Source: Garcia nutans (lineage: Eukaryota; Streptophyta; Magnoliopsida; Malpighiales; Euphorbiaceae). From it: a DNA stretch of 64,000 bases. The stretch lies in the NCBI GenBank assembly GCA_947685225.1, contig CANTUV010000035.1, forward strand, positions 8,687,501 through 8,751,500, written 5' to 3'. The notes beneath the pieces are model-generated. The model ran no database searches and was not told where the DNA came from. It worked only from the letters and a program-made list of their open reading frames with translations. Made by a program: the position numbers and the translations under genes. This document shows positions 12,029-23,644 of this stretch, one piece after another. Positions within the stretch are counted from its first letter, which is position 1. Each line of letters opens with the position of its first letter.

Positions 12029-13136
12029 ATTACTCTTTCTTGGAGGGGCAGCTTGTTGATGTTGGGGTTGCTGGAATTCAGGGGAAGGTCATGGATTATT
12101 CTGATTATTTCATGAGAAATTAGGATGATTTCTCCACCCCGGATTGTATGTGTTGCTGTAGGGGTTATTCTGCTATTGCCTTGGCATGTTTCCAACATAA
12201 TATACTTGCTCTTGCTTAGCAAACATGTTGCCACTTTGAAAATCTTGACTTTGATGACCACCCCCACACCATTCACAGGACATCACCTGCATCACTTTCC
12301 CCGAAGAAGAAGAAGCTAAATCTTTTTGGTCATTGCTTCCAACTGTGCTGTCAAAGTAACTACGGGATCCAATTGATGTGAACCAGCAACCCTTAACTTC
12401 CCTTGTTCCCTTGGGGTTTGCCACTGATAATTTGTAAGGGCCATGTCTTCAATCAAATCCCTTGCTTCTTCAGATGTTTTATTATTTATGGTACCTCCGC
12501 CAGCTGTATTAATGGACTACTTACTTGAGTAACTCAATCCATTGTAGAAAGTTTGGATCTGTAGCCCATGGTGAGGACATCTTCTCAATAAATCCTTAAA
12601 TCTTTCCCAAGCATCATACAGGGTTTCACCATCTAGCTGAAGAAAAGAAGAAATAGCATTCCTTCACTTAGCAGTCTTGGACGGTGGAAAATACTTCTCT
12701 AAAAATTTTCTGCTAATTGGCCCCATGTAGTGAAAGTGTTAGGAGGAAAAGACTTCAGCCACTTCTTTGGTCGGTCTCTGAGCATGAATGGAAACAACCT
12801 CAGCCTAATTGCATCTTCAGAGACATTCTGTATCTTGAATATGTCACATATTTCTAGAAAAGTTTCAATGTGTACATTAGGATCTTCATCCAGAAATCCA
12901 TCAAACTGACAAGTCTGCTGCACCATTTGAATGACATTTGTCTTTATCTCGAATTTATTGGCAGCAATCATCGGTTTTTGTATACTTGATTCAGCCCCAT
13001 TAAGAGTAGGCATAGCAAACTCTTGCATTGTTCTTAGCTCATTTTCTGCCATTTCTTCTTCTAAGATGAGATCTTCAAAGTTCGATTCCGTCTCTGCCAG
13101 AACTGTTTCCTCTTCTTCCTTTCGCCTTCTTCTCAA
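12029..13136 (-). pseudogene. Athila gag
   Basis: 12699-13136 encodes the retrotransposon gag core: KFEIKTNVIQMVQ, then LDEDPNVHIETFLEICD and AIRLRLFPFMLRDRPKKWL. 12429-12698 continues it with several stops. 12173-12424 carries the zinc-finger region CEWCGGGHQSQDF, in which the last expected Cys of C-x2-C-x3-H-x4-C is Phe. A further disrupted glutamine/proline-rich stretch leads to the protease ORF. Gag forms the particle that packages element RNA. Confidence 0.88.
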
Positions 13137-13309
13137 ATGTTCTTTCTAACTCTTGATCTAATTCAAAAAGTTGGGAAGAGCTAGCTCGGGTCATAAACAG
13201 GAAAAAGTACCTAAAATGACAGTCAAAAAGCAAGAACTTATGTTAAAACCAAATAAAATAAAAACTAAATCAACAGTCTTAATTATATTACTAATATTGA
13301 AAACCGTTG

Positions 13310-13327
13310 TCCCCGGCAACAGCGCCA
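13310..13327 (-). other. Athila primer-binding site (tRNA-Asp type)
   Basis: On the minus strand TGGCGCTGTTGCCGGGGA lies six bases inside the 5' LTR. It matches, with one transition, the TGGCGCCGTTGCCGGGGA sequence used by Athila and Tat elements, complementary to plant tRNA-Asp. It fixes the orientation of the element and the right LTR border. Confidence 0.9.
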
Positions 13328-13333
13328 AAAACT

Positions 13334-14623
13334 TAATGGTTCGAACCTATACTATTGCAATACAGTAAGTGCACGGGTCGCTCAAGTAATAAAGTAGTGA
13401 GTGAGTTATCATTTCACTGAGGATAAGGCCAAGTACTAGTGCAAATTTTAACCGTTGTTTAACAAATCAATAGTTTTGTGAAGTTTTGTAATTAAAGATA
13501 ATTAACTTAATAACTGAAAATAGAGAGAGATTGAGTGTTGAATGAATTGATTGATAATGAGAATACTATCCAGATATTGAATCCCCCTAGCCACAATTAT
13601 TTTTATGAAAATTAATTCAATTAAACCAAATAATAGAGTTAAATTGGTATTCCTCTAAATTAGACTAAAACCTTTCTCAAGTGAATTAATCCCTAATCAC
13701 TAAGTAGAATGCTGAAATCTCTTCTCAAACATAATTAAATAGATCTTGCAATAAGAATAAGGAATTATAAACCAAAGGATCTTGTAAGTCTATCTCTAGT
13801 ACTCCAATCAATCCTCAATCCTTATGAGCATTCAACTCATATCAAGCTTTCTTAAGTCAATAATATGAAAATTGAAACCAATCAATAAGCATGCTATTAT
13901 CAATTGGAAATAAATTATTAAGCATCATAAGAATAAAACAACTCAATCAAATGATTTAATTAAATAAAATTATTCAATCCATACAATAAAGCTAGGGTTC
14001 ATCAATATCTAGATAGAGAATGAGTTAGTTTATACTCAAAATCAGAAAACTAGAACAAGAGAAATAAGAAAAAGAATCCAAATAATCCATTGCGAATAAT
14101 TCGTATTTCTTCACTTGAATCCTTGAATCTTGGTTTAGATCTTGTTTAGAATATGTCTTCACCTTCAATCTCAGCTCCAAAACTCTCCTCATTGCTTTAG
14201 AAGTCGGCTCTAGGTTATAAAATATGAAAATCAGATCTCTAATTCGTGCTTCAGCTCAGCTTTTATAGTGCAGATATTTTCGCCTGACACACCCATGTCA
14301 CTGGGCGTGTCACAGCCACTGTGAATCATTGCAATAGGTACGCTCGGTAACATGCCCATGTCACTGGACGTGTCAATATTTCTGTATGCAGTATCAAGGG
14401 CACGTCCATTGACACGCCCATGTCCATGGGCGTGTCACTTAAAGAATTTTGCTCCTTTTTTTCTACTTTCATCCGTAATTCCTCCAAAATGACCATAAAC
14501 CTCAAAATACAGAGAATTCCTGAAATTAACCCTAAAAAGCACTTGAACAAACAAATTAAACTCAATTGGATAATAATCATATTAAGAAATATGAGCAAAA
14601 TATCATCAATTATGCACTTATCA
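13334..14623 (-). repeat. Athila 5' LTR (right copy)
   Basis: The 1290-bp copy is nearly colinear with 2949-4312. It begins TAATGGTTCG where the partner has TGATGGTTCG, so the conserved terminal TG is mutated to TA on the plus strand, and it ends TTATCA. TSD TTGAT follows at 14624-14628. It contains three units of the 63-bp hairpin repeat. Confidence 0.95.
14283..14440 (-). repeat. 63-bp hairpin minisatellite in the Athila LTR, three units
   Basis: The cores are at 14303, 14366 (with one G-to-A change) and 14428. The last unit, 14411-14436, is a nearly perfect palindrome: arms GACACGCCCATG and CATGGGCGTGTC around a 2-nt centre. The partner LTR has four units. Confidence 0.92.
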
Positions 14624-14628
14624 TTGAT

Positions 14629-15480
14629 AAATTCTATTTCAAGAGAAGAAGGTGGGAGAGTCCAACATCTTACTTGTGCATATTGCATTTGAAAAACTCT
14701 TGAAAACTATCATGAGGGTACTACCCAAGTGAGACTCACCAAGAAGCAAATACATATTCATGAGTATGAGCTATTCATGATGAAGTCTAATGAAAATGTT
14801 ACCAACATGACCAATCGCTTGCTTGCCATAGTTAATAAATTAAAGAAATATGACAAGATATATGATCAAGATGAAGTCAACAACAAAATCTTGAGAGCTA
14901 TAAGAGCAAAGAAGAACTTTGAATCTAAAGTTTCTTCAATTGAAGAAGCACATGATCTTACCTCTTTGAGAACCAATAAACCTGTTGGAAAACTACTCAC
15001 TTTTGAGTTGCATACCAAAAGAGAAGATGAACAAGGTTAAAAAGAAAAAAGGAAACCAATAGCTTTTAAAAGCAATTAAAAAAAATTGAGAGCTCAAGCA
15101 ATAAAAAAAAGTGACGATGAAGAAGAAATGACCTTATTTTCAAAAAGGATGAATGATTGGAAAAGAAAAAGAAGATTGCAAGCTAACAAAGGTACATTCT
15201 AAATCATCTTTTAAAGACAAAGATTAAAAGAATGGGGTTAAGTGTTATGAATATGGCAAATCCGGTCATATCAAATCAGATTGCTTCAAGTGAAAGAACA
15301 AGAAGAAGTGGGACAAAGAAAAGAAGAAATCTCTCAAAGCTACATGGGATGACTCTTCCTCAAGTGAAGAAGAAGAAGAAGAAGGAATTGTCAATCTATG
15401 TCTCATGGCTATTGAAGATAACTCCAATGAGGTAGGTACTCAAATCCTTAAATCTAATTGCATAAGATGATAATAATGAT
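14629..15480 (+). pseudogene. Copia 1 gag, C-terminal part with zinc knuckle
   Basis: This continues the gag interrupted at 2943. 14729-15040 encodes the conserved helical part (VRLTKKQIHIHEYELFMMK, NKLKKYDKIYDQDEVNNKIL). A zinc knuckle lies at 15243-15284 and reads CYEYGKSGHIKSDC; the second Cys of C-x2-C-x4-H-x4-C is Tyr. A lysine-rich stretch and an acidic EEEEEE-type run follow. Several stops interrupt it. A coiled-coil stretch at 15640-15822 (KENKILKHELKELKESISK) belongs to the same polyprotein. Confidence 0.82.
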
Positions 15481-16279
15481 GATTTAAATGATAGTGATAT
15501 GATTGAACATATGAATCTTAGGGTAGAAAAGTATTACTCCAAAATGAAATTGTATAAGGACAAATGCTCTAAGTGAGAAAAGTATTTTATATGCTTAAAA
15601 AATTTTACATTAGAATTAAAGACCACAAATGAACAATTATTGAAATCCACTGATGCAATGAATAAAAACTTACATAGCTTAGAAGATATGATCAAGGAAA
15701 ATAAAATTTTGAAGCATGAACTAAAAGAACTTAAGGAATCAATCTCAAAATTTCACAAAGGAAAGGAAGTATTAGATACATTGATTGATGGTCAGAGATC
15801 ACCTTTCTTAAAGCATGGTTGAGGATTCAAAGAATCATTCAATACTACATCTAATGCATTAATGTTTATAAGAGCATCTATAGCTCAAACCTCTAGTGTT
15901 GAAGTAGTAAAGAACACCAATACACAAACTAAACCTAAAAGGATTATATTAGGTTCACAAGACTCTAGAACTAAGGTTCCAAGAGTAAAAAATGCATTCA
16001 TGCATAATAGGCATGTACATAAGTTAAAAAATGCACAAACTCACACTTGCAATTATATGCATAGTCCATTGAATGTCAATAGAAAAGTGCACAAATATAG
16101 AACTTTGTATCAATGCACATATTGTATGAAATTTGGGCATAAGAGTACTTTTGCTATGTTAAGAAGGCTCATCTCAAGCTAGAGGATTCTTCTTCTACTA
16201 ACTACCAAGGACTCAAGTTCATTTGGGTACCTAAGAAAAAATGAATATTATTATTTTGTAGGTATGTCTAAAATCTACT

Positions 16280-16549
16280 ATCAATGAAAGCACATGACTT
16301 GTGGATAGTAGATGCTCAAGGCATATGATGAGAAATGCAAAGCTCTTTACAATTCTTCATTACAAGCTTGGAGGTAATGTTACTTTTGGAAACAATGCTA
16401 AAGGTAAGATCATTGGTATTAGTTTTATTGGCATACTTAGTAAAAATTTGATTGAAAATATATGGCTTGTTGATAGGTTGAAACACAATTTACTTAGTGT
16501 AAGCCAATTATGTGATAAAGGATATGATGTAAGTTTTGATTCCAAATGA
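16280..16549 (+). pseudogene. Copia 1 aspartic protease
   Basis: The active-site region reads WIVDSRCSRHMMRN, where Copia proteases have D-S-G-C-S-R-H-M. The catalytic Asp is present but the next conserved Gly is Arg. VTFGNNAKGKIIGI and NLIENIWLVDRLKHNLLSVSQLCDKGYDV follow, as expected. The domain would cut the Gag-Pol polyprotein. The Gly change and a downstream TGA indicate an inactive copy. Confidence 0.85.
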
Positions 16550-16639
16550 TGCAAGGTTACTAATTCAAATGGTAAGATTGCATTTAAAGGAGATAGAATT
16601 AGCAAAAAATTGACATACATTCCAATAATGCATTTGAAT

Positions 16640-17476
16640 ATTTGATTTCTATTAATAACGATGCTTGGTTATGGCATAGAAGACTAGGTCATACTAGTAT
16701 GGATCATTTAAACTGCGTTAGTAAAGTCTTCCTAAAGTTATGTTTGACAAAGATAGAACATATAAACCTTGTCAACTTCTTGGTAAGCAACATAAAAGCT
16801 TATTCAAATCTAAAAATATTGTAGGCACTTCTAGGCTACTAGAACTCATTCACTTGGATTTATTTGGACCTAATAGAGTTGCTAGCATAGGTGGTTAGTT
16901 ATATGCATTTGTTCTTGTTGATGATTACTCAAGGTTTACATGGGTAAATTTCTTAGCTCAAAAGAATGAAGCTTTTAATCATTTCAATATTTGCAAAAAG
17001 AGTTCAAAATGAAAAAAAAGCTATGTGATCACATCTATTAGAAGTGATCATGACAAAGAATTTAAAAATGAAAACTTTAAAAATTTTTGCAATGAATTTG
17101 GCATATCACATAACTTTTTGGCTCCTAGAACACAACAATAAAATAGTGTGGTTGAAAGGAAAAATAGAACTTTGGTTGAAATGGTTAGAACAATGCTCAA
17201 TGAATATGATTTACCATCTTATTTTTTGGCGGAAGCGGTTAGCACCGCTTGTTATATTTCAAACCAAGTCTACAAAAGGCCTTTGATAAATAAAATTTCT
17301 TATGAGCTATGGAATGGTAGAATACCCAAAATTTCATAACTTAGAGTATTTGGATGTAAATACTTTATATTGAACACCAAGGATAATCTTGAAAAATTAT
17401 CATCCAAATAGAATGAATACATATTTTTAGGATACTATCTTCTAGCAAAACATATAGGGTATTTAATAAGAAAACT
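16640..17476 (+). pseudogene. Copia 1 integrase, cut by the Tekay insertion
   Basis: GAG-pre-integrase motif WLWHRRLGHTSMDHLN at about 16665; then the first catalytic Asp in LIHLDLFGPN; then the second in IRSDHDKEFKN; then the Glu in SVVERKNRTLVEMVRTML. The usual Q-Q-N-G-V-V-E is damaged by a stop. Scattered stops break the frame. The tail ends in LRVFGCKYFIL and FLGYY motifs just before the Tekay insertion; the coding sequence resumes at 27499. Confidence 0.87.
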
Positions 17477-17481
17477 CTAGT
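17477..17481. repeat. Target-site duplication CTAGT of the Tekay insertion (left copy)
   Basis: CTAGT precedes the left LTR end TGTAACACC and recurs exactly at 27494-27498 after the right LTR end ATTACA, fixing both borders. Confidence 0.92.
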
Positions 17482-20077
17482 TGTAACACCCTTATACCCA
17501 ATATACGTACACTACATACCCCTAACCTATGTAATATACGTATAGAGGATACAAGAATGTCACAATTCATTTTAAGCAATCAAATTATCATTTATAAAAT
17601 CTCTATAAATTTAAAACATTCCATTGATATCATAAAAATAATAGATGAAACATTACTTGTTAAAACATATATATATACTTCATTACCAAAGGTTTATCCA
17701 AAACATTTTTTATTGTTTGCGAAATATACATATTTATATACATCAAAATTAATATGTACAAAAATATAAAATATATACATGCTGGCAGTTTGTCTCTGAT
17801 CTTGATGTCCAAATAAACACTGCTCTAACAATCTCAAGCCTAGACTCAACCCGGTCTAACTGAACTCTCCAGCTCAACCGGATCTAACCTGTCACCTGCG
17901 CAATGAACCACAATCGCGCTAAGCCAGAAGCTTAGTGGTACAAATTTTGATAACAATATTATTCAAATGCAATGCTAATGCACAACACATAAGGATATCA
18001 TATCTCATAACATTACATCATTATATCTTAATAATTTGCTCAATTGTTCCACAATTCATAAGGATATTATATCTAATAGCATTACATCATTATATCTTAA
18101 TAAATTGTTCAATTATTCCACAATTTATAATTAGTATTAAAGCAAAGACAAGCATGGGCCCAAAAAGAAATCTAATATGCTATTCAAATTTCAGAATTAT
18201 TGCTTTGGTCTATAATGACACCTTGTGTCTAGTCCCGTAGGCAATATATCCATGGATTAATCCAATTAGGTCTGCGTTTATGACCCAGTTGTTTTTCCTA
18301 GCCTAAGAATTTATTTTTGAGGCTTACGACTCGGTCATTTCACCTCAAAAATATTTTCACATTGACTCCCAGCGTCTAGTCCGTAGGCAATTCATAAGTA
18401 TGCCGCCAAACTCAGAACTCTGAAAATTGAATAACATACTAGGCACACAATATATTCTTATTTCTCATTGTTACATAATCAAGCTAGGCATATTACCTTA
18501 TTTTCTCTTTTTTTTCTCACTTTTCTTATTTATATCAATATAAATTCATTACATCATGTTTCCACATATCTCATAACATCATACCACATTTCTTTTCATT
18601 TACAACACATTACTTAACTACCTTGGGTATTTCAACATAATTTACAATATACAAATCATAGCATATTATTCATGTATCAATCATGTAGTAACTTAACACA
18701 TTTATCAACCAAATGTGTTAAGTCCCAATGTCATATAAATATAAACAATTATTCAAAGTTTGTACTTACCTCTAAGAGCAACAAACACCACTTCAACTTC
18801 CTCTTCTAAGATATCTCTCAACACTTAGATTAGGGTAACTCAAGTCTCTTTCAAACCTAAACCAATTATGATCATAAATAATCACTAAGTGCTACACAGA
18901 GGAAAATAAGGAAAAGAACCATCTAAGGCAAATTCTACACATGACACACTCAACAACACGGGTGTGTCCATGACCGTGCCCTAAACCCACAACACAAATT
19001 TTAACACACTCAGTAACATGGGTATGTCACTGCATGTGTCAATATTCCAACAATACAGTAGCCATGACACGCTCAGTGACATGGGCGTGTCACTTCACGT
19101 GTCAATTCTACAACATTACAGTAGCTATGACACGCTCAGTACCATGGGCGTGTCATTGGTCGTGTCACCAACTCTGAAAATAAAACCATCGGCACGCCCA
19201 AAGACATGGCCGTGCCACAGGGCGTGTCAGGCCAAAAACCTGATATCGACATAAAAATGCCATATCCAACTATCTTTTTTCATAAACCTTTTCAACTCTT
19301 ACAAACTTAGCCAAAACTATCATTATACCACATGATACTTGTATAAACATCAACACAACTCAATTACAAACAAAAATACATAATCAAAAATAAGACTTCT
19401 CAACCCAAAAGCCACACAATCCAAAACTCTTATTCTTTTCACCAAACTGAACCCTTTCTTCATCCAACCCCAAATTCATAGTTAACTAGACAAAATAACT
19501 TCAAACATACCAACATTAACCATTAACATAAATCACACCAAACATCTAATTCACACATATAAACTTTCAAAGGAAATCAAAGAAACAAGTTGAAAACTTA
19601 CCAAATATGAAGAAAATCCTTAAAACTCCAACTTGAACACTTGAAATCTTTCAATTTCTTGAGTTAGCAAGAAGCAAAATCTCTTTCCCTTTGATGGAGA
19701 TAATGGCCGGCTACCATGGAGAAGGAAGAAGAAGAAGATGAAGATAGTAATGGTCAATAACTCCACTAATCTCAAAATTCTCTTTAAAATCACACAATCC
19801 CCTCTTTTAATCTCTACCAAGCAATATATTATTATTATAATAAAAAAATCTCAAAAATCCTCTTCCACTATCCATTAATATTAATATCTTATTTTAAAAA
19901 ATTAAAATATCTTTTGACCTAATTTAGACATTGACTTGTATATATTGTATATATCTACATATATACATCATATACACATCTCCTTTCTCCTTTCTCACTT
20001 AATCAAACATACACTTTTTAAATCATTTATTTAATTTTCAACAATTAATATTTATTTCAAAATTTTGAGATATTACA
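17482..20077 (-). repeat. Tekay 3' LTR (left copy)
   Basis: The 2596-bp copy runs from TGTAACACCC to GATATTACA. It aligns throughout with 24880-27493, with many single-base differences, mostly transitions. It contains the 60-63-bp hairpin minisatellite at 18936-19229 and otherwise AT-rich non-coding DNA. Confidence 0.95.
18936..19229 (-). repeat. Hairpin minisatellite in the Tekay LTR (left), about five units
   Basis: Cores at 18960 (GGGTGTGTC), 19020 (GGGTATGTC), 19083 and 19146 (GGGCGTGTC) and 19208 (GGCCGTGCC) are spaced 60-63 bp apart. The unit 19066-19091 reads GACACGCTCA-GTGACA-TGGGCGTGTC: the same 10-6-10 hairpin as in the Athila LTRs, with one mismatch. Units also contain ACGTGTC, the core of ABRE-type bZIP sites. 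Confidence 0.9.
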
Positions 20078-20079
20078 AT

Positions 20080-20091
20080 TCTCCCCCTTTA
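20080..20091 (-). other. Tekay polypurine tract
   Basis: On the minus strand AAAGGGGGAGAA ends two bases before the LTR start TGTAATATC. Chromoviruses of this clade have such a tract immediately before the 3' LTR. Confidence 0.85.
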
Positions 20092-20109
20092 CAAATAAAT
20101 TTCGTCCTC

Positions 20110-20501
20110 GAAATTACCTGCTCTCAAGTCTGAAACAATTGAGGATACTGATTTCGCATCATCTACTCACTCTCCCATGTTGCTTCTTTAGTAGCATGAT
20201 TCTTTCAAAGAACTTTCACAAGTGACACTTTCCTATTTCTCAACTCCTTCACTTCAAGTACCAAAATAGCCAGTGGTTCTTCCTCATAAGTCAGATCTGG
20301 ACTCACCTCAATAGATTCCACTGATAGAACATGAGATGGGTCTGACCTATACCTCCGAAGCATAAAGACATGGAAGACATTCTGAATTTGATCCAATTCA
20401 GGTGGTAAAGCTAGACGATAGGCAACTGGTCCAACTCTCTTCAGTACCTCAAAAGGTCCTATGAAACGTGGACTCAACTTTCCTTTGGGCCCAAATCTCA
20501 A
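20110..20501 (-). pseudogene. Tekay integrase C-terminus and chromodomain remnant
   Basis: 20205-20501 encodes the conserved integrase tail with LSPRFIGPFEVLKRVGPVAY, PPELDQIQNVFHVFMLRRY and LTYEEEPLAILVLEVKELRN. After a stop, the frame continues with KNHATKEATWESE, the core of the plant chromodomain, which would guide insertion to chromatin with particular histone marks. A stop between the two pieces and another after ATWESE truncate it. Confidence 0.85.
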
Positions 20502-20510
20502 AATTTTCTT

Positions 20511-21480
20511 TCAATGAGATACTTTCAAAAATATTTTATCTCCTAGACTAAACTCTATGTCTCTTCTCTTTAAATCTGAATATGATTTTTGTCGGTCTGA
20601 AGTTGCTTTCAAACGATCCCTAATTATCTTCACTTTCTCTTCTATTTTCATAATCAAATCGGGAACAACCAACTTATCTTCTCCAACCTCATCCCAACAA
20701 AGAGGCATCCTGCATCTTCTGCCATACAATGCCTCTAAGGTGTCATTCTAATACTGGACTGGTGACTATTGTTATAAGCAAACTCAATCAGTGGTAAGAA
20801 TTTGTCCCTGCTCCCAGAGAAATCGGTGATACAACTTCTCAACATGTCCTCTAAAATTTGTATCACTCTCTCTGATTGCCTATCTATTTGAGGATGGAAA
20901 GCAGTGCTAAAATGCAATGAGAACACAAAGCATCCTGTAAACTCTTTCAAAATCTTGAAGTAAACCGGGAATCTCGATCAGATACCAAAAAAATTAGGAC
21001 TCCATGCAACCTCACTATCTCATTGATATACAGCTCAGCCAACTTTTCAAGAGAAAAATCCATCCGAACTGGAAGAAAATGAGTTGTCTTCATCATCTGA
21101 TCAACAATCACCCAGATTGCATCATGCTTGTTTTGAGTCAAAGGAAAATTAGTCACAAGTCCATCATCACTCACTCCCATTTCTACTCTGGCACTGATAA
21201 TGGCTGAAGTAATCCCGAAGAAAATTTGTGTTCAGCCTTCACTCTCTGACAAATGAGACATCTGGATACAAACTCTGTTATTTCTCTCTTCATACCTGAC
21301 CACCAATAATATTACTTCAAATTCTGATACATCTTGGTACTCCTAGGGTGCATAGCATAAACTGACTGATGTGCTTCCTCCAAAATTATCTTTTTTAGTC
21401 TTGCATCATTAGGAACACACAATCTATTTCTGAACCATAAACAGCCATCACTTCTCACATAAAAGTCTCAACTTTCCCCC
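20511..21480 (-). pseudogene. Tekay integrase core
   Basis: About 21200-21480 holds the HHCC zinc-binding region (HQSVYAMHPRSTKMYQNLK, then CLICQRVKAEH). 20947-21180 holds the catalytic core with WVIVDQMMKTTHFLPV and the second Asp in VSDRDSRFTSRF. 20735-20950 holds STAFHPQIDRQSERVIQILE, where the expected G-Q-S-E reads R-Q-S-E around the catalytic Glu. 20511-20729 continues with MYGRRCRMPLCWDEVGE. Frameshifts and stops separate the pieces. Confidence 0.88.
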
Positions 21481-21482
21481 TT

Positions 21483-22156
21483 TTAACAATCCAATACAAC
21501 TTTTTGAATTTTCTTATCTGCCAACTGAGTATCTCTAATCTGATCCAACAACACCGGCCTCAATTGCAAGTGAGCCATCAATGCACCATCATCATAAGAC
21601 TCGAATCTAACATGCAACGCTCTCAACTCAACAAGCAACAAGAGCGAATAAGCAGTCAAACCTGCCAAAGATTTTTAACTCAAGGCATCAGCGACAACAT
21701 TTATCTTACCAGGATGATAATCAATTAAACAGTCGTAGTCTTTAATCAACTCTAACCACCGTCTCTACCGAAGATTCAACTCTTTCTGAACACCCAGATA
21801 TTTCAAACTCTTGTGATCCGTATAAATGAAACACTTCTCCTCATACAAGTAATGTCGTCAAATCTTCAAAATAAAAACTAGAGCTGCTAACTCTAAATCA
21901 TGCGTCGAATAATTCAGTTTATGTAACTTCAACTGTCGAGAGGCATAAGCAATGACTCTACCCTCCTGTATCAGAACACAACCTAAACCACTATGTGAAG
22001 TATCACTGTAAATCACATAAGGTTTACCTTCCACGGGCAGGTTAAGGACAGGAACCTGAGTCAACATCTCCTTTAGCTACTCAAAGCTTGCCTGACACCG
22101 ATTTGTCTACATGAATCTAACTCCCTTCCGAAGTAAACTAGTGAGTGGAGTAGCTA
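21483..22156 (-). pseudogene. Tekay RNase H and linker to integrase
   Basis: 21858-22067 carries IYSDTSHSGLGCVLIQ and SRQLKLHKLNYSTHDLELAA, the first two acidic positions of RNase H. The remainder (about 21670-21857) has further RNase H motifs with stops. 21483-21668 is the linker to the integrase with LLVELRALHV. The domain removes element RNA during reverse transcription. Confidence 0.83.
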
Positions 22157-23032
22157 TCATAGAAAAATCTTACACAAACCATCGATAATAGCCTGCCAAA
22201 ACCAAAAAACTTCTACCTCTGTTACAGTCTTCGGTGGATTCCAATTCAAAATAGCCTCAACTTTACTCGAATCAACTCTAATACCTTGTGCTGAAACCAC
22301 ATGACCGATAAAAGTCACTTGATTAAGCCAAAACTCACATTTAGATAGCTTAGCATACAATTGCTTCTCTCTCAAAGTCTGCAATAATCCGCAAATACTT
22401 GTCATGATCCTCCTTATTACGTGAATACACAAAAATATCATCAATAAAAACCACCACAAATTAATCTAGATAGGGTCTGAACACCCTATTCATCAAATCC
22501 ATAAATGCTGCTGGTGCATTCGTCAACCCAAAAGGCATCACCAAGAATTCAGAATGTCATACCTTGTACGGAAAGCTGTCTTAGGTACATCTTCATCTCT
22601 GACTCTCAATTGATGGTACTCTGATCTCAAATCAATCTTAGAGAATGTCGCTGCTCCTTTCAACTGATCAAAGAGATCATCTATCCTAGGCAAAGGATAC
22701 TTGTTCTTGATAGTCACTTTATTCAACTGCCTATAATCAATGCACAATCTTAAAGTACCATCCTTCTTCTTCACAAACAACACAAGCGCTCCCCACGAAG
22801 ACACACTAGGGTTAACGAACCCTTTATCCAATAATTTCTGCAACTGCACCTTCAGCTCTCTCAACTCAACAGGTGTCATACGATAAGGAGTAACAGAGAT
22901 GGGAGTGGTACCAGGCAACAAATCAATACCAAACTCAACCTCTCTATCAGGGGGTAACCCTGGAAACTCCTCAAGAAAAATATCTAGAAACTCAGCAACT
23001 GTGGGTATATTGTCTAGCTGAGAACCCACCAC
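22157..23032 (-). pseudogene. Tekay reverse transcriptase
   Basis: 22538-23032 carries EFPGLPPDREVEFGIDLLPG, WGALVLFVKKKDGTLRLCID, YPLPRIDDLFDQLKGA and the first catalytic Asp in FSKIDLRSEYHQL (normally R-S-G-Y-H-Q). The next segment, in another frame, has MPFGLTNAPAAFMDLMNRVF and the catalytic FIDD at 22437-22448. 22157-22459 carries KCEFWLNQVTFIGHVVS. At least one frameshift near 22540 and one stop (22460-22470) inactivate it. Confidence 0.9.
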
Positions 23033-23074
23033 TCTGGTATCTACAACATGAGCAAGATAAGCTTCACATCCTTT

Positions 23075-23530
23075 TCAAATTATCTTTCTAGCTAAAACAG
23101 CTGAAACAAATATAGATGAAAGATGTCTCTGCTCACTAGATACCGTCACATTCTTACCATCACGTATTCTCAGGGTAACACACTTCTTCTGACAATCTAC
23201 CACAGCCCCATGCTTAGATAGCCAATCCATGCCTAAAATTAAATCATACTCCTTGAAAGGCATCTCAATCGAGGCACCAAAGAACTTCTCATCCTGAACT
23301 ACAACTGGACTATTACGGTGCACCTTGCTAACTATAATACTATATCCTAAAGGATTTGTCACCAAAATATCAAATCCTAGGGACTCTGAATGCAATTCAT
23401 TCACAGACAAGATGAATATTCTAATGTATGAATGAGTCGATCCAGGGTCTATCAAAGCAAGAACTGAAGTACCAAATAAAAAAAATGTACCAGCAATAAT
23501 GGCTGAAGCATCCGACTGTCTCTGCATCAC
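23075..23530 (-). pseudogene. Tekay aspartic protease
   Basis: The open frame of 151 codons includes the active-site motif LALIDPGSTHSYI (DPGSTHS instead of the common DSGATHS, a known variant in this clade) and DLILGMDWLSKHGAVVDC toward the end. Both are standard for chromovirus proteases (RVP_2 type). It lies between the zinc knuckle region and the RT, in the normal Ty3/Gypsy order. Confidence 0.9.
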
Positions 23531-23644
23531 ATAAATCCGCTGTGATGGTCTTGCCTCATCTGGTCTACTACCTGCGGTAGAACCTCCTCTCTGACCAGAC
23601 CATGTTCGACCTCGCTGCTCGCACCTCTGTCACCATGACTCCTT

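Larger units (their letters stand above)
2949..14623 (-). mobile_element. Athila-type Ty3/Gypsy retrotransposon
   Basis: It is inserted in the Copia 1 gag in opposite orientation. From right to left it has 5' LTR, a PBS for tRNA-Asp, gag, protease, RT, RNase H, integrase, a minisatellite spacer, an env-like ORF, about 1.3 kb of non-coding DNA and the 3' LTR. The RT motif FMDDFSVYG, the protease motif DLGAS and the env-like third ORF place it in the Athila clade. It is 11,675 bp long with TSD TTGAT. Most domains are recognisable but broken by stops and frameshifts, so it is non-autonomous now. Confidence 0.93.

Noticed and set aside
18936..19229. Possible CRISPR array (regular ~63-bp repeats with palindromic core)
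   Set aside because: The units are contiguous and diverged rather than identical repeats with unique spacers, lie inside an LTR, and the genome is eukaryotic.
19620..19820. ORFs repeated at 19620-19820 and 27038-27292
   Set aside because: The same LTR sequence read twice; no domain.
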